DNA of 11,592 nucleotides, from contig JAISKQ010000077.1 of NCBI GenBank assembly GCA_031260865.1, positions 1 to 11,592 on the forward strand, given 5' to 3'. Below are positions 5,382 to 11,592 of the stretch, piece after piece (positions within the stretch are counted from its first letter, which is position 1; every line of letters starts with the position of its first letter). This stretch comes from Prevotella sp. GTDB lineage: Bacteria; Bacteroidota; Bacteroidia; Bacteroidales; Dysgonomonadaceae. The translations under genes and the position numbers were made by a program. Below the pieces are notes generated by a model. It had not been told where the DNA came from. It saw nothing but the letters and a program-made list of their open reading frames with translations, and did not search any database.

Positions 5382-8330
5382 TTAATTAACAATAACTTTC
5401 AGCGTTTCTTCAAAATTATTTTTCGTTTTGAATCTGAGCATATATACACCTGTGTATAAAGGCATTGTGATTGTCGTTGTCTGACCTTGCAATTTAACCG
5501 TATGTATCTTATTTCCTTGCATGGTGTAGATATCTATTGACGCTCCATCCAACATATCGCTATCAATATCGGCGACAATGGTCAACGATTCCCCTGATTT
5601 AACCGGATTAGGATATGCCTGCACCGTCATGCTTTTCAGCATCACCGATTTTGCTTCGGAACGAAGTTCTCCGTCAGGCGTCATCAACTTCACATAGTAC
5701 GTTGAACCCGGATCTAATAAATCGGACTTTTTAGCCCCCGCGGAATAGCTTTTACCGGTTTCTCCACTCATCGCGGCGTCATTCCTATACCATTGGTAAG
5801 CCGAAATATTATATTCTGCCAGCCTATTGAGATAGAGCATAAGGGTATTGTTCCATTTTACTTTGATAATGTCGTCGAAAGCAAACCAGCTGTTGATGAT
5901 TAATTGATACTCTTTTTCGCTCAATCCGTCTTCGGATACTACTTTTATCGTATATTTTTGTATCCCCGCTTTATCTACTGTCGCTGTAAAATTGCTGTTT
6001 ACACCACTTATAGTTCCTTTGTCTTTGGCGGTCAACGCTATCTGTATATCCGACCTTTCGGATGGCAATACGGTTATATTCATCACATCTTCTATCGGTA
6101 TGGATTTTCCGTTAATAGATACATCTTCCAATTCCGCCGCGACGCCCATTTGGTAGCCAAAACCGCCAAACATCTGCCATTCTGCCATTTGTAAGCCTGC
6201 GCCTCCTTTTGTCGCTAAAATCTCAAGGCGGAAATAAGTGAAATCGCCAATGACAGACACATTATAGTTGACCGTTTGCAGACGTTCTTCAAATTCCGCG
6301 TAATATCGTTCGTCAATTACCGTCCAATTTACGCCGTCATTAGAAGCCAAGAGTTTCCAGTGAAGAGGATCTTTATCCGGATCATTATTCGCAGATGTGA
6401 TTGTATAACGCCTCAGGTTTATAGACGAAGGAGACTCATATTGTATCCATGCGGAACCGGCTGAAGCTGAATATATTGTTGTTTCACTATTGTCGGTCAG
6501 GTTTTCAATGTCGTCGTCATATTGAGCTGTCAGAATTCCTTTATTGTCAGTAGCATCTTTTTCATCGGAAATATTCAGTTTATCGCGCCAGTTTTTCACA
6601 CGGAAGAAATAAGGAAGATAAGTATCGGCAGATCCGGGAACGCCATACCATGTTTTGTTATCCTGATAATTTTTGCTGACGGAAAAGAATAATTCCCCAT
6701 TTTTAGAATACTGTGGGTGAATGGCAAGCAAAGAGCAGAAAAATGAATTTTGAGAACTTATTTCGGGCGGTAATACACCTATTACTTTACTGTTTTTAAA
6801 CGGACCATAAGGAGAATCCGCTTCATAAAGAGTAATATTTTCGCTGAAACACCTGCCCGGCTGTGTAATACCAAAATATTTACCGCCGTCTTTGAATACG
6901 AACACAGGGTCTTTCGCAATAGTCGCTTTTTCCCAATTCGCAAGATCATTTTGCCATGATACGTCGGTTGACCATACTTGTGTCTGGGCATTATAAAACT
7001 CCCAATCTCCCGTAAGGTCTCCATCGGTTACGCGGGCGACGAGTCCATATCTGGTACATATACCTTCTATATCGCAATAGCCGTATATATACACGACTCC
7101 ATCGTCATCCCTAAATACATATCCGCCAAAATCCATGCCATACCGGCTACCGCCTTTTTCGAGATTTACCGTCCGGTGCTTATATTTTTTTATCTCTTTC
7201 AACTTGAGGTCGGGTAGAGAGAATATGGCTACATCGGCGGAAATTCCTTGCATTCCCCACATTCCTCCTGTTCCGTCATTTCCTGTGCGGGCAAGAAGCA
7301 TCTGGAGTTCGGGAACGCCGTTGCGATAGAAAACCGTACTGCCTTGAGGCCAGTACCATACATCATTTTTACCCAGCGGACTACCATTATCATCGGTCGG
7401 TATCACCATTTCCTTAATCTTACTGGGATTCCCATCCGGCGCACCTTCGTTCAATAACTTGAACGCGCTAAAGTCTTCCCCGTCTTGTAATATGACAAAA
7501 TTACGTTCAAACTGAGCTTGACTGGATTGTCTGATTCTACCTGAAGTTACTTGTCCTGTATGAGAATCGCCCCATACCCATATACTACGCCCATCGCCCA
7601 ATGGAGCGGATCTTCCTATATCGCCGCCTGTCCATCCGTACCAACGAGTGTAGAATCCATTGTAATCCTTATCGGAATAAAATTTCACATTCGCGGCTTC
7701 TCCCCTATTCGGTAAAAGTTCCCAATTAGGATTTTTTTGCATAGGGAATAGGTTTCCCGGAGTAATCGTAATCGTCCGTTGTTCATCCACGTACTTTCCA
7801 TTACTAACCGGATTTTCACCGTTGCCATCAGTACCTATAACATATCTAAGGGTAAAATTTCCGGTTTTGTCATTGGTATATATGCGGAAAGTGAAAGTGA
7901 AATCGTCACTTTTATTCGTATCGCTATGCAATATCTCAAGTTCGTCGATAGAACGTCCTCCCCACCAATAATATTCGGCTGGAGCAGGATAAGCCGCCTC
8001 CAAACGATCCGTGTAGTATTGGTCATAGCATAAACGCCCTGTCACATTTTCGCTTGGAGTAGGAAAATGCACTATAAAATCCGTATAATCTTGTGCCCTC
8101 CATCCTTTAGGTAAAAGCGCCCCGAAGTAACCCCTTCCTTCTGTTTTGATAGGATTATTATGTTCACAAACAAAAGTCACGTCAAAATAGCTATTGGATT
8201 GCGCGGTGGTAGGATGATCCAGTGATTTCAGCTTGAAACAACCGTACAGGAATATGCAGATCAGAAATAACGCTAACAAGGGTTTATATAACCTTTTAAA
8301 GCGTTTGATAAAATTGTAAAATCTTCTCAT
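5382..8330 (-). CDS. Multidomain surface protein: DUF4961-like, DUF4185/DUF5005-like propeller, discoidin domain, T9SS tail
   Basis: A 982-residue protein. A basic start (MRRFYNFIKRFKRLYK) and hydrophobic segment end in LYGC (Cys31), a near-lipobox. Residues about 45-195 resemble DUF4961. About 205-580 look like a DUF4185/DUF5005-type propeller, with APLGDGRSIWVWGDSHTG near 242-259 and repeated blade strands such as GVVYIYGYCD. Residues about 605-722 are an F5/8 type C (discoidin, CBM32-like) domain: DPLHWKLLASNDGVNWTVID and the ending AEWQMFGG. About 733-813 is a cadherin-like beta-sandwich. Residues about 900-982 are a T9SS type A sorting domain (AYPNPV...IDIYTMQG...YTGVYMLRF...VIVN). I infer surface display and glycan binding, perhaps replacing a SusD-type binding protein. 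The propeller fold also occurs in glycosidases, but I cannot assign catalytic residues. It lies 127 bases after susC. The start at 8330 is the only Met before residue 197. Domain names are from memory of family patterns; the discoidin and T9SS calls are the firmest. Confidence 0.85.
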   Translation of the reverse strand: MRRFYNFIKRFKRLYKPLLALFLICIFLYGCFKLKSLDHPTTAQSNSYFDVTFVCEHNNPIKTEGRGYFGALLPKGWRAQDYTDFIVHFPTPSENVTGRLCYDQYYTDRLEAAYPAPAEYYWWGGRSIDELEILHSDTNKSDDFTFTFRIYTNDKTGNFTLRYVIGTDGNGENPVSNGKYVDEQRTITITPGNLFPMQKNPNWELLPNRGEAANVKFYSDKDYNGFYTRWYGWTGGDIGRSAPLGDGRSIWVWGDSHTGQVTSGRIRQSSQAQFERNFVILQDGEDFSAFKLLNEGAPDGNPSKIKEMVIPTDDNGSPLGKNDVWYWPQGSTVFYRNGVPELQMLLARTGNDGTGGMWGMQGISADVAIFSLPDLKLKEIKKYKHRTVNLEKGGSRYGMDFGGYVFRDDDGVVYIYGYCDIEGICTRYGLVARVTDGDLTGDWEFYNAQTQVWSTDVSWQNDLANWEKATIAKDPVFVFKDGGKYFGITQPGRCFSENITLYEADSPYGPFKNSKVIGVLPPEISSQNSFFCSLLAIHPQYSKNGELFFSVSKNYQDNKTWYGVPGSADTYLPYFFRVKNWRDKLNISDEKDATDNKGILTAQYDDDIENLTDNSETTIYSASAGSAWIQYESPSSINLRRYTITSANNDPDKDPLHWKLLASNDGVNWTVIDERYYAEFEERLQTVNYNVSVIGDFTYFRLEILATKGGAGLQMAEWQMFGGFGYQMGVAAELEDVSINGKSIPIEDVMNITVLPSERSDIQIALTAKDKGTISGVNSNFTATVDKAGIQKYTIKVVSEDGLSEKEYQLIINSWFAFDDIIKVKWNNTLMLYLNRLAEYNISAYQWYRNDAAMSGETGKSYSAGAKKSDLLDPGSTYYVKLMTPDGELRSEAKSVMLKSMTVQAYPNPVKSGESLTIVADIDSDMLDGASIDIYTMQGNKIHTVKLQGQTTTITMPLYTGVYMLRFKTKNNFEETLKVIVN

Positions 8331-8409
8331 AATATTCTAAATTTAAGTTGCAAAAAATATTTTCTTGTATTAAAATCTATCGTAGAATATACTTTTTCAA
8401 ATATATTAT

Positions 8410-8440
8410 CCGAGGCTATAATTTATAATTATAACCTCAG
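8410..8440 (-). promoter_or_regulatory. Stem-loop after susC (attenuator, processing site or weak terminator)
   Basis: On the minus strand CTGAGGTTATAA (8440-8429) pairs with TTATAGCCTCGG (8421-8410) across a 7-base loop, giving 12 pairs of which two are G-U. It begins 17 bases after the susC stop codon. The bases that follow (ATAATATATTTG) are not a clean T-run, so full termination is doubtful. It could lower expression of the downstream gene or protect the susC mRNA 3' end. Both G-U pairs form only in the minus-strand RNA, which supports the transcript orientation. Confidence 0.55.
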
Positions 8441-8457
8441 ATCATATAATAACATTG

Positions 8458-11400
8458 TTAGAATGACATCTGAACTCCGAAGTTTATAACCCGTTGGTTC
8501 ATATACGCGTCACCCGCCGAGTTTGTCCGAATTTCAGGGTCTTGTTGATACTTATCGTAACTCGTTTTAGTAAACAAGTTATAAGCATTCATATAGAAGC
8601 GCGTGCTATTGATTCCTTTAGGCAAAATGCTTTTAGGCAATTCGTAACCAAGGTCGATGCTTTTTAGGCGGATATACCACGCGTCCACCAGCCAAAAGTT
8701 TGACATATATGCTTCACTACTACTAATCGTGGAAAGATTGGTTGTCAAACGAGGAAATTCAATAGGTTCTCCGTTATCGAATCTTTCTTGAGTCCAACGT
8801 TTCAAGTGAATTGGCTGGAATTGGCTCTTAAAGGATTCGATACCTGTCCCAACCACGCTGAAACTGTAATTGAATGATCCTTGGAACAATAAGCTTAAAG
8901 AAAAGCCTTTCCATGATCCGCCTATTGTATAACCAAGTGTAGTGGTAGGCAAGTTTGGCCTGCCAATAGCTCCTTTGTCAAAGTCATCAATAATACCGTC
9001 TCCATTCAAATCTTGATATTTTAAGTCTCCCGCCAAAACCGCGATATTCGGCACAGGAATTTTATTCGGATTACCGGCGTTAATTTCATCGACGTCTTTT
9101 TGTGAATAATAGCCAACCCATGTATAACCAAATGGTTGATCGATAGGCTTGCCGGTTTCGGTTAGCCAAGCATACCTTTGTTGCGCTTCGGCTTTATATT
9201 TAACTTTGTTCTTTGCATAAGAAAACACGAGGCTGGTATTGAAATTAACCTCGCCGAATTTGTGGTTAAAAGTGATTTGTCCGTCAAAACCCCGGTTTGT
9301 GGTTTCCCCTATATTTGTACGAGGCAATCCGATACCCAGTATCTGAGATACGTCGTTTCGTTCTACTAACTGGTCGTAACGGTAATCATAAAAGTAGTCT
9401 ATAACGAACGATATTTTGTTATGGAATAGATTGGCATCGATACCAACATCGAATTTACGGTTCTTTTCCCATGTGACAAATTCGTTACCTAATGTTCCTT
9501 CTTTATAAGCCTCCACACTTTGCGGCGTTTCGCCAAAAGAGTATCCATCGTTGTCTTTTTCGTATATCTGCTTGTACAGATAACGGTTACCCGGCGTCAC
9601 ATCAGACCCGACCAAGCCATAAGTCACCCTGAGCTTCAACATATCAACTTTATTATTGAACTTTTCTTGGAAGAACGGTTCTTCTGCTATATTCCATCCT
9701 ATGCCGGCGGCAGGGAAAAAGCCGAAACGATGATCTTTATCAAAACGGTCTGTTCCATTGTAAGCTCCGCTGAAATCAAGCAGATACCGGTTTTTATAAT
9801 TGTAGTGGATCTGACCCGTATATCCTTCAAATTTAGAAGGAACTTCAGCGCCAACTAAATATTCGGCATCTCTGGTACGGCTTTGTTTGTTATATAAGAC
9901 CATGGCTTTGACCGTATGGCTATCGGCAAATGTCCGATCATAATTCAAGAAAGTCTGGATATTTACATCCCTGACAGCCCTGTTTACTCCCGCGTTCAAA
10001 ATATATTTTTCGTAAGCGTAGGAGTTTGCCGTAGGATTTATTGTATATGCGCCGCTAACACTATTATAGTGATAGGTCGGGTACATATCACTGGCTCTTC
10101 TCATCCTTCTGTAGTTTTCATCCACACTGGAATATGCCACGCGTGCCATAGCGGACAGCCCTTTGGTAATGAAATCGAAATTCTGAGTTACATCGAACAA
10201 AATATTAGAGTCGAATCTCCTTGTACGGGCATAACCTTCATTAGCCAAACGCGCGTTCAGCGTAGGGCTTTTACTGTCCGTTAAGAAATAATTATGATAG
10301 GTATAAGTTCCATTCGGATTTTTTAATGGCGCTGAGAATGGGGTCATACTCTTAAAGTTATAGATTTCTCCTACCGCGTTTAAGCTGTTCGGCTCATTAA
10401 TATTCATAAAACGGGACGACATATCCAACCGTACTTTTGTTGTGGAAGTTACATTGAAGTCCAAATTGGAACGGAAGTTAAACCTCCGGTAAAAATAATT
10501 TGTGTTTACTTCTTCGGCAGGATCTTCAAAATTACGAGTTAAACCGTTTTGAGAGAAAAAACCACCTGTCACAAAGTATTTTAACCTGTTGGAACCACCC
10601 GATATATCCACATTCATATTTTGCTGGGAAGCAATATTTTTGAATATTTCGTGATACCAATCCACATCCGGATGTCCATAAGGATCCGTCCCTGTTTGAA
10701 ACAGATTAAGGTCGCTGCTGCTAAACGGTCTGCTGCTCGTCAAGCCATCGTTATCGTAGGCTTCGTTTACCAATGACGCCGACTGATAAGCATTCAGAAA
10801 TTTAGGGGTGCGAACCGGCATTGTCAAACCGCCTTCAGCCCGCACATTTATACGAGGACGACCTTCTTCGCCTCTACGGGTTTTCACGATCAACACGCCA
10901 TTCGCTCCTTTGATACCGTAGATAGCTGTTGTAGAAGCATCCTTAAGGATCGAAATACTTTCTATTTCGTTCACATTGATCTGCGATAATTGATCATAAG
11001 TGTATTGCACGTCGTCCACAATGATTAACGGTTGGTTTCCGTCGGAGTTCAACGAACTGGCTCCTCGAATAAAGAAATCGGAAGCGTCTTTACCCGGTTG
11101 CCCCGAACGTTGCTGCGAAAAGAATCCAGGCAACTTTCCCGACAAAGCGTTTTGCACGCTGGATGTCGGCACATTCTGTATTTCTTTTGCCGACACGCCG
11201 CTCACAGCTCCCGTCAATGTTATTTTCTTCACATTGCCTTGATAACCAAGAACCACTACCTCATTCAGCGCTGTTTGTTCCTCTTCGAGAAAAATATCCA
11301 GAACCTTTTGATTGTTTATCTTAACTGTTTGTTTAATAAAACCGACGTAAGAGAATATGATTCTATCGCCCGTTTTCACGGACAACGAATAATTTCCACT

Positions 11401-11565
11401 GTTATCAGTCATTGTTCCATTTATCGTTCCGTCAACAGAAACACTTACTCCGGGGAGCAGTTCCCCGTCAGTCGACGCCACTTTGCCTTTCAATTGAAAT
11501 TGTTGTTGACCAAAAGCGAAGGCAATGGATTGTATGCTTATAAATAATAAAATTAATCTTTTCAT
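8458..11565 (-). CDS. SusC/RagA-family TonB-dependent outer-membrane receptor
   Basis: A 1035-residue receptor, normal for SusC-type proteins. Residues 1-19 are a signal peptide (ending AFAFG before Q20). About 24-95 form the carboxypeptidase-regulatory-like domain (GKVASTDGELLPGVSVSVDG; GDRIIFSYVGF). A TonB-box-like stretch NEVVVLGYQG (101-110) leads to the plug (about 115-230), with LTGAVSGV, FFIRGASSLN, PLIIVDDV, SISILKDAS and GANGVLIVKTRRG. The rest is the 22-strand barrel, with a calcium-loop-like DLNGDGIIDDFD and a final strand VINFGVQMSF ending in the Phe typical of outer-membrane barrels. Such receptors import oligosaccharides using TonB energy, normally with a SusD lipoprotein lid encoded directly downstream. 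Here no SusD follows. With the mannosidases nearby, a mannose-containing glycan is the likely cargo, but the receptor sequence does not show this. The start has no Shine-Dalgarno site, as usual in Bacteroidetes. Only 27 bases of leader are in the window, so the promoter is probably outside. Confidence 0.96.
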   Translation of the reverse strand: MKRLILLFISIQSIAFAFGQQQFQLKGKVASTDGELLPGVSVSVDGTINGTMTDNSGNYSLSVKTGDRIIFSYVGFIKQTVKINNQKVLDIFLEEEQTALNEVVVLGYQGNVKKITLTGAVSGVSAKEIQNVPTSSVQNALSGKLPGFFSQQRSGQPGKDASDFFIRGASSLNSDGNQPLIIVDDVQYTYDQLSQINVNEIESISILKDASTTAIYGIKGANGVLIVKTRRGEEGRPRINVRAEGGLTMPVRTPKFLNAYQSASLVNEAYDNDGLTSSRPFSSSDLNLFQTGTDPYGHPDVDWYHEIFKNIASQQNMNVDISGGSNRLKYFVTGGFFSQNGLTRNFEDPAEEVNTNYFYRRFNFRSNLDFNVTSTTKVRLDMSSRFMNINEPNSLNAVGEIYNFKSMTPFSAPLKNPNGTYTYHNYFLTDSKSPTLNARLANEGYARTRRFDSNILFDVTQNFDFITKGLSAMARVAYSSVDENYRRMRRASDMYPTYHYNSVSGAYTINPTANSYAYEKYILNAGVNRAVRDVNIQTFLNYDRTFADSHTVKAMVLYNKQSRTRDAEYLVGAEVPSKFEGYTGQIHYNYKNRYLLDFSGAYNGTDRFDKDHRFGFFPAAGIGWNIAEEPFFQEKFNNKVDMLKLRVTYGLVGSDVTPGNRYLYKQIYEKDNDGYSFGETPQSVEAYKEGTLGNEFVTWEKNRKFDVGIDANLFHNKISFVIDYFYDYRYDQLVERNDVSQILGIGLPRTNIGETTNRGFDGQITFNHKFGEVNFNTSLVFSYAKNKVKYKAEAQQRYAWLTETGKPIDQPFGYTWVGYYSQKDVDEINAGNPNKIPVPNIAVLAGDLKYQDLNGDGIIDDFDKGAIGRPNLPTTTLGYTIGGSWKGFSLSLLFQGSFNYSFSVVGTGIESFKSQFQPIHLKRWTQERFDNGEPIEFPRLTTNLSTISSSEAYMSNFWLVDAWYIRLKSIDLGYELPKSILPKGINSTRFYMNAYNLFTKTSYDKYQQDPEIRTNSAGDAYMNQRVINFGVQMSF

Positions 11566-11577
11566 ATCAATTGATGT
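11566..11577 (-). promoter_or_regulatory. susC leader: ACATCAATT word and ATCAATTGAT palindrome
   Basis: Directly before the susC ATG the minus strand reads ACATCAATTGAT. It contains the word shared with the GH92 leader at 4343-4351 and a perfect 10-base palindrome ATCAATTGAT (11566-11575). The palindrome is absent from the GH92 leader, so the shared word rather than the palindrome is conserved. Function is unknown. Confidence 0.3.
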
Positions 11578-11592
11578 ATATTAAAGAATTGA

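Noticed and set aside
8398..8405. TATATTTG on the minus strand, matching the Bacteroides -7 box TAnnTTTG, before the 982-residue gene
   Set aside because: No TTTG -33 element lies at the expected 19-21 base spacing; that stretch is the hairpin arm. In AT-rich intergenic DNA the -7 match alone is weak.
11032..11547. Plus-strand open frame of 171 codons opposite the susC 5' end
   Set aside because: It lies entirely antisense to a strongly conserved coding region, and its translation shows no domain or signal pattern. It is a shadow of susC, as are the plus-strand frames at 9916-10284 and 9520-9858.
1..11592. CRISPR arrays, tRNA/rRNA genes, insertion sequences, phage genes or a defence system
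   Set aside because: No spaced direct repeats, RNA gene patterns, transposase or nuclease motifs were seen; the window is filled by five envelope or glycan-degradation genes.

Overview
The window looks like a carbohydrate-utilisation locus from a gut- or host-associated member of the Bacteroidales. The evidence is a SusC-type TonB-dependent receptor, two GH92 alpha-mannosidases, a protein ending in a type IX secretion (T9SS) sorting domain, AT-rich leaders mostly without Shine-Dalgarno sites, and moderately AT-rich DNA. A T9SS tail beside a SusC protein fits Dysgonomonas, Parabacteroides or Tannerella-like lineages better than classical Bacteroides, but I cannot name the genus from this.

All five genes lie on the minus strand, so transcription runs from right to left. 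In that order: (1) 11565-8458, a SusC-like outer-membrane receptor; (2) 8330-5382, a 982-residue multidomain surface protein with a lipobox-like N-terminus, DUF4961-like region, DUF4185/DUF5005-like propeller, discoidin (F5/8 type C) domain, cadherin-like domain and T9SS tail; (3) 5347-4460, a small outer-membrane beta-barrel protein; (4) 4339-2063, a complete GH92 exo-alpha-mannosidase; (5) 1988 to beyond base 1, a second GH92 enzyme cut by the window edge. The longest gene-free stretch is 127 bases.

Two stem-loops punctuate the locus. One, at 8440-8410, lies just after the susC stop. The other, at 4440-4391, is followed by six T residues and looks like a true intrinsic terminator between the barrel gene and the GH92 pair. 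This suggests an envelope unit (receptor, multidomain protein, barrel) and an enzyme unit (two mannosidases). The susC and first GH92 start codons share an identical 9-base leader word at identical spacing.

Inferred joint role: the mannosidases trim terminal mannose from alpha-mannan or high-mannose N-glycans, the multidomain protein binds glycan or cleaves an unknown part of it at the surface, and the receptor imports the product. No susD gene follows susC, which is the main departure from the standard layout. The first GH92 carries the residues I associate with alpha-1,2-mannosidase specificity (BT3990-like). The second does not, so the two probably act on different linkages.
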